Of a stretch of DNA of 64,000 bases, positions 33,262 through 41,358 are shown one piece after another; positions within the stretch are counted from its first letter, which is position 1, and each line of letters opens with the position of its first letter. A program made the translations under genes and the position numbers. The DNA lies in NCBI RefSeq assembly GCF_015752315.1, contig NZ_JADOVJ010000001.1, positions 4,952,501 to 5,016,500 of the forward strand, read 5' to 3'. The notes under the pieces are model-generated. The model was not told the origin of the DNA. It did not search any database and worked only from the letters and a program-made list of their open reading frames with translations. This stretch comes from Nocardioides luteus. GTDB taxonomy: Bacteria > Actinomycetota > Actinomycetes > Propionibacteriales > Nocardioidaceae.

Positions 33262-33322
33262 TGAGAGTTGGCAGTTCCTGACAACCTCCAACTCCGCCCC
33301 GGACGGACCTAGGCTGGGGAGC

Positions 33323-34273
33323 GTGCAGTTCGGACAGTATCCCGCTCCCCGTCATACGATCGCCCACCTCTCCGACACCCATCTCTACGCCGGTGACCGG
33401 CGGATCTTCGGCAAGGTCGACCCGACGCCCGGCTTCGAGCGTGCCCTGGACCGGTTGCGCGGGATGACCGTCCCGCCGCAGGCGATCGTCTTCACCGGCG
33501 ACCTCGCCGACCTGGGTGAGCGCGACGCCTACGTACGCCTCCGCAAGCAGGTCGAGCCGGTCGCCGCGGACCTCGGGGCAGAGATCATCTGGGTGATGGG
33601 CAACCACGACGAGCGCGAGGTCTACTCCGAGGTGCTCTTCGGGGAGGCCTCCGACGCGCCGCAGGACCGGGTCTACGACATCCACGGTCTGCGGCTCATC
33701 TCCCTGGACACCACCGTGCCCGGCTGGCACCACGGCGACATCACCCAGGCGCAGCTGGACTGGCTGAGCGAGGAACTCGCCGAGCCGGCACCGCACGGCA
33801 CCCTGCTGGCGATGCACCACCCGCCGATCCCGCTCCCCCTCAACGAGGCCAGCGTGATCATCGAGCTGGACGGCCAGGACCGGCTCGCCCCGGTGCTGGA
33901 GGGGACCGACGTACGCGCCGTTCTCGCAGGTCACCTGCACTACTCGACCAGCACCACCTTCGCCGGCATCCCGGTCTCGGTCGCCTCCGCGAGCTGCTAC
34001 ACCGCCGCGCCCGCGACCCTCGACCGCTACTCCGCCTCCGTCGACGGCCACCAGGCGATCTCGCTGGTCCATCTCTATGACGAGGGCGCCGGCGGCGTCC
34101 CCGGCGCGCCGGTCGTCCACACCACCGTGCCCATCGGCGAGGCACCCGAGGTCGCCGGCTTCCCCTCCTCGGTCCTCGCGAAGCTCGGCCCGATGACCCC
34201 CGCCGAGCGCCGCGATCTGTTCTCCCGCAAGGGAAAGGCCGCTCGCGCCCTGCGGCGTCAGCTTCGAGACTGA
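33323..34273 (+). CDS. Metallophosphoesterase, CpdA-like (cyclic nucleotide phosphodiesterase family)
   Basis: A 316-residue calcineurin-like phosphoesterase. The metal-binding blocks are complete: H-L-S-D-T-H, F-T-G-D-L-A-D, V-M-G-N-H-D-E, M-H-H-P-P and A-G-H-L-H-Y. The order and spacing match CpdA/Rv0805-type 3',5'-cyclic nucleotide phosphodiesterases, but the family also acts on other phosphodiesters. Start is GTG 33323. The C-terminal tail (R-K-G-K-A-A-R-A-L-R-R-Q-L) is basic and may touch membrane or nucleic acid. Confidence 0.85.
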   Translation: MQFGQYPAPRHTIAHLSDTHLYAGDRRIFGKVDPTPGFERALDRLRGMTVPPQAIVFTGDLADLGERDAYVRLRKQVEPVAADLGAEIIWVMGNHDEREVYSEVLFGEASDAPQDRVYDIHGLRLISLDTTVPGWHHGDITQAQLDWLSEELAEPAPHGTLLAMHHPPIPLPLNEASVIIELDGQDRLAPVLEGTDVRAVLAGHLHYSTSTTFAGIPVSVASASCYTAAPATLDRYSASVDGHQAISLVHLYDEGAGGVPGAPVVHTTVPIGEAPEVAGFPSSVLAKLGPMTPAERRDLFSRKGKAARALRRQLRD

Positions 34274-34368
34274 CCAGCAACGCCTCGATCTCCGACTCCA
34301 GGCTGATGCGGGCCTACGCCCGGGCCCGGAACGATGGCTGCGAAACGTCGACGACGACAGGAGCAGTC

Positions 34369-35646
34369 ATGTCTCGGACCCTCGTCCGCACGAGCACCGC
34401 AGCGATCGCCGCGGTGCTCCTTCCGCTGACGGCCGTGCCGGCCGCGTACGCCCAGCCCGATCCCGATCCCGGTCGCGATCCCGGTCGCGGGCCCGCGGCC
34501 GTTGCGCCGGACCCGACGGCGCTGACCCGGGAAGCGACCGCGATCGCCGAGCGGGCGGCGGCCGAGCAGCAAGGGTTCAAGGCGCGGTCGTCGACTCCGG
34601 CCGCCGCGGAGCTCGACCGAGCCGTCGACGCGGTCATCGCCGACGGTGCCCTCGGCGTCACCGCCCGGGTCGAGGCTCCGGGTCTGACGTGGACGGGGGC
34701 GGGTGGCGTACGCGAGGCGGGCACCGAGCGCGACGTCCGGGCCTCCGACAGGTTCCACGTCGCCAGCAACACCAAGACGATGATCGCGACCCTGGTCATG
34801 CAGGAGGTCGAGCGCGGCACCTGGAGTCTGGACACGCCGGCCGAGGACGTACTGCCCGGGATCTTTCCTGCCGGCGTCACGATCGAGCACCTGCTCAGCC
34901 ACCGCTCCGGGGCCCCGCGCGGCCCCGAGGAGCTGCTGCTGACCCGCGTCGAGGACCCCGACTCGTTGGAGCAGCTCATCGACGCCGTCAGTCAGCACTA
35001 CACCGAGGCCGAGCACCTGGCCGCGATGCGCTCGGTCCCCTGGCTCTTCGAGCCGGGCACCGACTTCTCCTACTCCAACTACGGCTACGTCGCCCTCGGC
35101 GTCATGCTCGAGAAGGAGATCGGCCACGATCTCGATGACCTGCTCCACCGGCGCATCTTCTGGCCGGCCGGCATGCTCCGCACCGACTACCCGAAGACCT
35201 CGCACAACCGCGGACCGTTCCTCGAGGGTGCGGCCAAGATCGACCAGACCGGATGGCGGGCCCTGACCGACCTGGACCCGAGCGTCTTCCACGCCTCCGG
35301 CGCCGCGACCAGCACCACCCGTGACCTGGCCTCGCTCAACGAGGCGCTGCTGACCGGCGAGCTGGTCTCGCCGGCATCGGTCGACGCCATGCTCCCGCCT
35401 CGCTCGGGCAGCGCCGACCCCGACTACGGACTGGGCATCTATCGCGTCGCCGACCCCTGCGCGGAGGGTGAGTACCTCTACGGCCACGACGGCGCCCACT
35501 TCGGCACCCAGTCGATCAACTGGAGCTCGCGCGACGGCGAGCGTCAGGTCACCCTCGCCTGGACCGGCCGCGACTACACCGGTGCCACCGAGCCGCCCTA
35601 CGACCTCGGCCTCCTGCTGGAGCCGATGCTGCTCGCGACCTGCTGA
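34369..35646 (+). CDS. Secreted serine hydrolase of the beta-lactamase/D-alanyl-D-alanine carboxypeptidase family
   Basis: A 425-residue class C-like serine hydrolase. The signal peptide spans residues 1-28 (cut after A-Y-A). The catalytic tetrad S133-N-T-K136, the second motif Y-S-N-Y and the third motif H-D-G-A (in place of KTG) are all in order. Such proteins act outside the membrane as carboxypeptidases, esterases or beta-lactamases. CAGGAG lies eight bases before ATG 34369. It is a single gene. Confidence 0.88.
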   Translation: MSRTLVRTSTAAIAAVLLPLTAVPAAYAQPDPDPGRDPGRGPAAVAPDPTALTREATAIAERAAAEQQGFKARSSTPAAAELDRAVDAVIADGALGVTARVEAPGLTWTGAGGVREAGTERDVRASDRFHVASNTKTMIATLVMQEVERGTWSLDTPAEDVLPGIFPAGVTIEHLLSHRSGAPRGPEELLLTRVEDPDSLEQLIDAVSQHYTEAEHLAAMRSVPWLFEPGTDFSYSNYGYVALGVMLEKEIGHDLDDLLHRRIFWPAGMLRTDYPKTSHNRGPFLEGAAKIDQTGWRALTDLDPSVFHASGAATSTTRDLASLNEALLTGELVSPASVDAMLPPRSGSADPDYGLGIYRVADPCAEGEYLYGHDGAHFGTQSINWSSRDGERQVTLAWTGRDYTGATEPPYDLGLLLEPMLLATC

Positions 35647-35669
35647 CGGCCCGGCGTACGCCGCTACGG

Positions 35670-36305
35670 TCAGGGGCGCAGGATGCGGCGCTCGATGGCC
35701 GTGGCGACGGCGCCGGCGCGGGTGTCGACGCCGAGCTTGGTGTAGATGTGGGACAGGTGGGACTTGACCGTCGCCTCGCTGACCAGGAGCTCGCGGGCCA
35801 TCTCCTTGTTGCCCAGGCCCTTGGCGAGCAGGCGCAGAATCTCGACCTCGCGCGGGCTCACCTTCGGCGCCGGGGAGGCCGCCCGCTGCAGCAGCCGGGT
35901 GGCGACCGAGGGCGCCAGCACGGTCTCGCCGCGGGCGGTGCCCCTGATCGCCCGGAACAGTTCGTCGGGTGGGGCGTCCTTCAGCAGGTAGCCGGCCGCA
36001 CCGGCGTCGACGGCCTCGAGGACGTCGGCCTCGGTGTCGTACGTCGTCAGCACCAGCACCTGCGGGGGCGAGGGCAGGTCGCGGACCAGCCGGGTGGTCT
36101 CCGCACCGCCGGGCCCGTCGCCGAGGCTGAGGTCCATCAGCACCACGTCCGGCTTCGTCTCGGCCACGACCGCGACCGCCTGGGCCGAGTCGGCGGCCTC
36201 GCCGACCACGTCCAGGTCGTCCTGGGCGCTCACCAGGGCGCGTACGCCGGCCCGGACCACCGGATGGTCGTCGACCAGCACCACCCGGACGTGCTGCTCA
36301 CCCAC
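35670..36305 (-). CDS. Response regulator, NarL/FixJ family
   Basis: A 211-residue regulator. Receiver acidic D-D (V-L-V-D-D-H-P), phospho-acceptor D58 (L-M-D-L-S) and K in L-L-K-D are present. The LuxR-type HTH is V-S-P-R-E-V-E-I-L-R-L-L-A-K-G-L-G-N-K-E-M. GTG 36305 overlaps the kinase stop by eight bases, so the pair is co-translated. A 23-bp tandem repeat in front of the kinase gene is a possible binding site. Confidence 0.9.
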   Translation of the reverse strand: MGEQHVRVVLVDDHPVVRAGVRALVSAQDDLDVVGEAADSAQAVAVVAETKPDVVLMDLSLGDGPGGAETTRLVRDLPSPPQVLVLTTYDTEADVLEAVDAGAAGYLLKDAPPDELFRAIRGTARGETVLAPSVATRLLQRAASPAPKVSPREVEILRLLAKGLGNKEMARELLVSEATVKSHLSHIYTKLGVDTRAGAVATAIERRILRP

Positions 36306-37539
36306 GAGGTTCCTCCGCTCCCAGCTGTGCCGCCGCGAACGAGGCCGCGACCACCGTGCCCTCCCCCGGGGCACTCTCGATGACCAAGTCTCCACCCAGC
36401 AGCCGGGCGCGAGCCCGCATTCCGGCCAGGCCGTGTCCCCGCAGCCCGTCCGACTCCTTGAGATCGGCCGGGTCGAAGCCCGCCCCGTCGTCGCGTACGT
36501 CCAGGGCGACCCCGCCCTCGTGGAAGGTGAGGGACGTGACCGCGGTGGTCGCGCCGGCGTGCTCGGCGACGTTGGCGAGAGCGCCGCGCAGGGTGCGGAC
36601 GACGGCCGTCGCGACCCGTCCGCCGACCTCGTGCGGCTCGCCGTGGACGTGGACGGGGATGTCGAGCCCGGTGGTGGCGGCGACGTCCTCGGCGACCTGG
36701 CGTACGGCGGTGACCAGCGCCGATCCGCCGGCCAACTCCGCAGGGGCGAGGTCGCGGACGACCCGGCGGGCCTCGTCGAGCGAGGAGCGGGCCATGGTGG
36801 CCGCCTGGTCGACGTGGTCGCGGGCGTCGGCCGGGCGCGACTCCCACTCCTGGTCGGCGGCCTGGAGCAGCAGGTTGATGCTGGTCAGGCCCTGGGCGAC
36901 GCTGTCGTGGATCTCGCGGCTCAGCCGCGCGCGCTCGGCCACCACACCGGCCCGGCGCTCGGCGTCGGCGACCTCGTCCTGGGCCGCCTCGAGCTCGACG
37001 AGAAGCATGCGGCGGGTCGCCGCGTCGCGCTCCAGAGCGCGGTAGGCGGTCACCGCGAGCACGGCGACGCAGACCGGGCCGAGCAGCACGGTCGGGTCGG
37101 CCAGGCCGGTCATCCGGCTCCAGGCGACCGCGACGACCGCGACGAGGAACACCGTGACGCCCACGGCCCAGCGGAAGCGCAGCACCCGCAGCGCCAGGAA
37201 GACCAGGGGCACCGCCGCCCACGAGAAGGACGGCGCGATCAGCGCCAGCACGGTCCAGCAGGCGACCACCGCGGCCAGCCAGACGACCGCGGCCGTGCCG
37301 ATGAGGCGGCGGCCCGCTGCGTACGCGATCAGGAGGACGGCGGCGCCGGGCAGGACCACCTCGGCCTGGTCGCCGAGGCCGTGGCCCTGCAGGTAGCGCG
37401 CGACCGAGGCGACGACGAGCACCACCAGTGAGATGTGGAGCCAGCGGTCGAGCAACGACTGGCCGGCCAGGATCCCTCCGGCGGCGGACGGGGTTGGCCC
37501 TGGGGCTGGCCCTGGAGCTGGCTCGGCATCGGTCGACAT
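36298..37539 (-). CDS. Sensor histidine kinase, HisKA_3 type
   Basis: A 413-residue membrane kinase. About five or six helices lie between residues 32 and 165. Phosphorylated H211 is in R-E-I-H-D-S-V-A-Q-G, and the ATPase motifs are N-V-A-E-H-A, D-D-G-A-G-F and G-H-G-L-A-G-M-R-A-R. The N-terminus is Pro/Ala rich. It pairs with the response regulator just downstream and is divergent from the secreted propeller gene at 37715, a possible target. Confidence 0.9.
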   Translation of the reverse strand: MSTDAEPAPGPAPGPTPSAAGGILAGQSLLDRWLHISLVVLVVASVARYLQGHGLGDQAEVVLPGAAVLLIAYAAGRRLIGTAAVVWLAAVVACWTVLALIAPSFSWAAVPLVFLALRVLRFRWAVGVTVFLVAVVAVAWSRMTGLADPTVLLGPVCVAVLAVTAYRALERDAATRRMLLVELEAAQDEVADAERRAGVVAERARLSREIHDSVAQGLTSINLLLQAADQEWESRPADARDHVDQAATMARSSLDEARRVVRDLAPAELAGGSALVTAVRQVAEDVAATTGLDIPVHVHGEPHEVGGRVATAVVRTLRGALANVAEHAGATTAVTSLTFHEGGVALDVRDDGAGFDPADLKESDGLRGHGLAGMRARARLLGGDLVIESAPGEGTVVAASFAAAQLGAEEPRG

Positions 37540-37585
37540 GGTCGTTCCAGGCTAAGCCGGTCGCGGGGCCCCGGCATCATCCGAT

Positions 37586-37631
37586 CGGCTATCCGGGGTG
37601 TCGCCGGACGGCTATCCAGACGTCGCCGGTC
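37586..37631. repeat. 23-bp tandem repeat in the divergent promoter region
   Basis: CGGCTATCC followed by GTCGCCGG occurs at 37586 and again at 37609 (period 23). It lies between the kinase start (37539) and the secreted propeller start (37715), so it may be a regulator site for either. Confidence 0.45.
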
Positions 37632-37714
37632 ACCCGATGTCCGGGCCCCTTCCCGACGGCGATGGTTGAGGCACATCAGCTCGACCATCAAGCACGGAAC
37701 TCAGGAGAACCACC

Positions 37715-38704
37715 ATGCGTACGTCCCGAATCGCCGCCCTCGCCGGCCTGGCCGGCATCGCCGCCTCGGCCACCCTGTCCTTCACCGCCCTCGGCACGGG
37801 CACCGCGGCCAACGCCGCGGAGGGCCGGCCGGCGAGCTACCTGCTCGAGGGCGAGTCGTTCGCCCAGGGCGGCTCGAAGTTCGAGGGGATCGGCGTCGAC
37901 CATGAGTCCGGGACGTTCTACGTCAGCGAGGTCACCGGCGGCGAGATCCAGCGGGGCACCGCCGACCGGGCCCAGGCCGAGGAGTGGCTGGCCGGTGACG
38001 GCACCGACGGCCGCTACACCGCCCGCGGCATCACCGTCGACGACGAGGGCCGCATCTACATCGCCGGCGGTCCGAACGGCACCGGCAACGACCGTCCCGA
38101 CCTGTGGGTCTACAGCCCCTCGGGCGAGCTGCTGGCGGCGCTTCGCGTCCCCGACGACAACGCGTTCCTGAACGACGTCGCCATCGGACCTGACGGGGCT
38201 GCGTACTTCACCAACTCCAACGACCCGACGATCATCCGCGTCGCCGAAGGTGCCGACGGCTGGCAGGCGACCGAGTGGGCCGACGGCAGCTCGCTGATCA
38301 CCCGGCAGGAGGGCTTCAACCTCGGTGGCATCGTGCTGAGCACCGACCGCTCGGCGTTCGTGGTCGCCCAGGGCAACACCGGCCAGCTGTGGCGCTTCTC
38401 GGTCGCGACCGGTGAGGTCAGCGCGATCGACACCGACGGCGCCGACCTCCGCAACGCCGACGGCCTGATCCGGCAGGGCCGCGACCTCGCCGTGATCCGC
38501 AACTTCGACAAGCAGATCGTGCACCTGGAGCTGAACCGGTCCGCAACCTCGGCCGAGCACGTCTCGTCGCGCGCGACCGATCCGGACCGCGTCTTCACCA
38601 CCGGCAAGCTGCTCGACGGCCGGATGCTGCTGGTCGACAGCCACTTCGACGAGCAGACCGCGCAGGGGCCGTACGAGATCGTCACCGCACGGATGCCGCG
38701 ATGA
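37715..38704 (+). CDS. Secreted SMP-30/NHL-like beta-propeller protein
   Basis: A 329-residue protein with a signal peptide (cut near A-N-A-A-E, residues 33-36) and a six-bladed beta-propeller pattern: G-I-G-V-D-H-E-S-G-T-F-Y-V-S-E, G-I-T-V-D-D-E-G-R-I-Y-I-A-G, V-A-I-G-P-D-G-A-A-Y-F-T-N-S. The SMP-30/gluconolactonase group has such repeats, but a complete metal site is not certain. AGGAG precedes the ATG. It overlaps the ankyrin lipoprotein gene as ATGA, so both are made together and may act together outside the membrane. Confidence 0.8.
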   Translation: MRTSRIAALAGLAGIAASATLSFTALGTGTAANAAEGRPASYLLEGESFAQGGSKFEGIGVDHESGTFYVSEVTGGEIQRGTADRAQAEEWLAGDGTDGRYTARGITVDDEGRIYIAGGPNGTGNDRPDLWVYSPSGELLAALRVPDDNAFLNDVAIGPDGAAYFTNSNDPTIIRVAEGADGWQATEWADGSSLITRQEGFNLGGIVLSTDRSAFVVAQGNTGQLWRFSVATGEVSAIDTDGADLRNADGLIRQGRDLAVIRNFDKQIVHLELNRSATSAEHVSSRATDPDRVFTTGKLLDGRMLLVDSHFDEQTAQGPYEIVTARMPR

Positions 38705-39972
38705 CGCTGTCCACATCGGTGCGACCACACCTGCGGTGGTCGATGGCCGCCGCGGCGCTGACCGTGGTTCTGGCAGGCTGCGCCGCGGCGCCGGTGGAGA
38801 CCGCCCAGTCGTCTCCGTCCAGCTCTGCGTCGGCCCCGTCCGAGGCACCGAAGAACACCCCCGACCCGGAGGAGCGACAGCGGATGAACGAGCAGCTGAT
38901 CAAGGCCGCCTGGGACAACGACGTGGCGCGTGCCCGTGAGCTGATCCGGGCCGGTGCCGACGTCGACTACCAGGACGACACCCAGCAGAGCGCCTACCTC
39001 ATCGCCGCGAGCGAGGGCTATGTCGACCTGCTCGACCTGACCCTGCGCAACGGTGCCGACATCAACGCCAAGGACTCCTACGACGGCACCACGCTGATCC
39101 GTGCCGCCGAGCGTGGGCACGCCGACGTCGTCGGTCGCCTGGTGCAGGCCGGCATCGACCTGGACCACGTCAACAACCTGGGCTGGACGGCACTGCACGA
39201 GGCGGTCGTCCTGGGCGACGACGGCCCGGACGCCGCCGACACGGTGCGGGTGCTGGTCGCGGCCGGTGTGGACATCTCGGTCAAGGCGGGCCGGGACGGG
39301 AAGACCGCCCTCCAGCACGCCGAGGAGCGCGGGTTCGACGCGATCGTGTCGACGCTGCGTACTGCTTCTTCCGAGGTCGCCGACGGCGATGCCCAGCTCC
39401 TGCGCGCCGCTTCGGCCGGCGATGCGGACGCGGCCGCGGCGGCCCTCCGTGGCGGCGCCGACCTGGAGGCAGGCGACGGCAACCGGCGTACGCCGCTGCT
39501 GCTCGCGGTCACCGACGACCACCTCTCCACGGCTCGACTGCTGGTGCACCTGGGGGCCGACCCGGACGCTCTCGACGGCCAGCACGACACCCCGTGGCTG
39601 GTCACCGGCGTCACCGGGAGCGTTCCGATGGCCGAGCTGCTGCTCACCGCCGACCCGGACCTGACGGTGCGCAACCGCTACGGCGGCGTCTCGATCATCC
39701 CGGCCAGCGAGCGCGGCCACGCGGACTACGTGGAGCGGGTCGCCCGCACCGAGATCGATGTCAACCACGTCAACGACCTCGGCTGGACCGCCCTCCTCGA
39801 GGCCGTGATCCTGGGCGAGGGCACCGAGCGCTGGCAGCGGGTCGTCCGCAGCCTCCTCGAGAACGGCGCCGACCCGAGCATCGCCGACCGCGACGGCGTC
39901 ACGCCGCTCGAGCACGCCCGCAGCCGCGGCTTCACCGAGATCGCTCGCATCATCGAACGGCACGGCCGCTGA
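38701..39972 (+). CDS. Ankyrin-repeat lipoprotein with internally duplicated repeat module
   Basis: A 423-residue lipoprotein: signal plus lipobox V-L-A-G-C (Cys at residue 26), then a Ser/Pro linker and about ten ankyrin repeats. The set falls into two copies of one module: Q-L-I-K-A-A-W-D-N-D, A-A-E-R-G-H-A-D-V-V and V-N-N-L-G-W-T-A-L-H-E-A-V in copy 1 return as Q-L-L-R-A-A-S-A-G-D, A-S-E-R-G-H-A-D-Y-V and V-N-D-L-G-W-T-A-L-L-E-A-V in copy 2. Ankyrin repeats bind proteins; outside the cell this would be on the membrane surface. Coupled to the propeller protein upstream. Periplasmic or surface ankyrin proteins have been linked to oxidative stress in other bacteria; role here unknown. Confidence 0.85.
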   Translation: MTLSTSVRPHLRWSMAAAALTVVLAGCAAAPVETAQSSPSSSASAPSEAPKNTPDPEERQRMNEQLIKAAWDNDVARARELIRAGADVDYQDDTQQSAYLIAASEGYVDLLDLTLRNGADINAKDSYDGTTLIRAAERGHADVVGRLVQAGIDLDHVNNLGWTALHEAVVLGDDGPDAADTVRVLVAAGVDISVKAGRDGKTALQHAEERGFDAIVSTLRTASSEVADGDAQLLRAASAGDADAAAAALRGGADLEAGDGNRRTPLLLAVTDDHLSTARLLVHLGADPDALDGQHDTPWLVTGVTGSVPMAELLLTADPDLTVRNRYGGVSIIPASERGHADYVERVARTEIDVNHVNDLGWTALLEAVILGEGTERWQRVVRSLLENGADPSIADRDGVTPLEHARSRGFTEIARIIERHGR

Positions 39973-39990
39973 CCCCGCCACCCACGAGCT

Positions 39991-40027
39991 CGAGGCCCCG
40001 ACCGGGTCCCCACCGGTCGGGGCCTCG
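39991..40027 (+). terminator. Strong terminator after the ankyrin lipoprotein gene
   Basis: CGAGGCCCCGACCGG (39991-40005) and CCGGTCGGGGCCTCG (40013-40027) form a perfect 15-bp stem with a seven-base loop. It also marks the left edge of the lower-GC islet. Confidence 0.85.
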
Positions 40028-40257
40028 TTCATCCTTGACCACCCCAACGGGAGTGGACCTACTCCACCGGCAACGGCCTGGCGTCGTACGTGACTCAGTC
40101 CTGGGTCAGAGCTGCGCACATCCGCAAAGCAGACGCCGAGCCGCCTTCCTCGTAGGTGCGAGCACCCAATGCCCGCCATACCGCATATGGAGTACGCGCA
40201 TTGCGCAGACTGCGAGTTCGCCCGCGGCACACGGAGTGGCGGGGGCACGATCAGAAC

Positions 40258-41358
40258 GTGAAGGCCGACCCGCAATACCTTGCTCCAGTCATGGGCGCTG
40301 TGGACGCGCTGACACAGCTCTCGCAAGCGATGCTCGACGACCTCGACGAAGACCATCACGGCTTCACATGGTGGCGCGGATACGTAGACGACAAGAGGCT
40401 CGCCCTGATCGCCGAGTACCTGATGGCGTCCGTCGATGGCATCAAGATGTCCCTTGGAGACGCAGCGTTCTTGGTCGACGAGTGCAGTCAGTTCTCATTC
40501 GCTGATACCAAGTGGACGCGCGACAGAGTTGAAGCCGTGCAGCGGATGGGAGGCGGGATGGACACGATCCTTCGCGCCCTGCGCCGCTCAGGTGTCGATG
40601 AGAAGCGAGAGCGCCGCATCCGGCTCGCGAGGGAGCATGTCTTCTACCACTTGGCCCAGGTGCTCGACCGTCTTGCCGCCATCATCGTTGGTGTAGGGGC
40701 ACTCAATACGCCGATTCTCAAGGCCGACTGGAAGATCATCGGCAACGAAGAGACTTGGAAGAAGAGCCAAGGGAGGGAGAAGAGCCATTGGACCCAGCCT
40801 GCGATCGGACGAGACCGGCAGAACTGGTTGCGCACCTCGATTCTCAAGGCAGTCGACGCGGCGGGTCCAGCTGATTGGCTTGCGTGGATCGATGGGACGC
40901 GGAACACCAACGCCCATCGAGCCCCGAAGATCCAGATGCACGCGGTAACGAAGCAGACAAGGACTGAACCTGAGAGGTTGGTCTACTTGTTTGATCGCCA
41001 GCCGAAGTGGTCCATGACTGAGGCGATCGTTGGGAGCCAGAGTCTCCGTTTGGACGCTGTCTGGCTGCTGGAAGATCCACTCGGCTTGATGCGAGGGGCC
41101 CTTGGGGCAACCGCATCTGTTGCTGAGGCTGTGGGGAACCTGCTCGCCTCGCTGTGGGCCGATCGCCGCAGCGACCCCCAGCTTCTCGTCCAGCCTGCTG
41201 GCCAATGGCCAACCGTGTTGGAGGAACCTGAACTCAGCTTCGCGGGCTTCGGGCACCCTGTACAGATCACAACTAAGGGTGGTGCATTCCGAGTGTCGCC
41301 AGAGCAGGCACGCAGGCTTCGGGCTTCCGGTGTCTTTTCTCCGGAGCTCTGGAAGTGA
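40258..41358 (+). CDS. Putative HEPN-type protein, first gene of a coupled pair
   Basis: A 366-residue protein that I do not match to a named family. The mostly helical middle part ends in R215-N-T-N-A-H220, an R-x4-H motif in the form (R-N-x-x-A-H) seen in HEPN ribonucleases and their relatives. It is preceded by long helices (E-H-V-F-Y-H-L-A-Q-V-L-D-R-L-A-A-I-I), as in the HEPN four-helix fold. The C-terminal 130 residues are unassigned. GTG 40258 is a guess; ATG 40291 or an upstream ATG at 40156 are possible. Codon use is clearly less GC-biased than in neighbours, a sign of transfer. The PIN-like gene downstream overlaps it by four bases (GTGA). HEPN reading is by motif only. Confidence 0.55.
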   Translation: MKADPQYLAPVMGAVDALTQLSQAMLDDLDEDHHGFTWWRGYVDDKRLALIAEYLMASVDGIKMSLGDAAFLVDECSQFSFADTKWTRDRVEAVQRMGGGMDTILRALRRSGVDEKRERRIRLAREHVFYHLAQVLDRLAAIIVGVGALNTPILKADWKIIGNEETWKKSQGREKSHWTQPAIGRDRQNWLRTSILKAVDAAGPADWLAWIDGTRNTNAHRAPKIQMHAVTKQTRTEPERLVYLFDRQPKWSMTEAIVGSQSLRLDAVWLLEDPLGLMRGALGATASVAEAVGNLLASLWADRRSDPQLLVQPAGQWPTVLEEPELSFAGFGHPVQITTKGGAFRVSPEQARRLRASGVFSPELWK

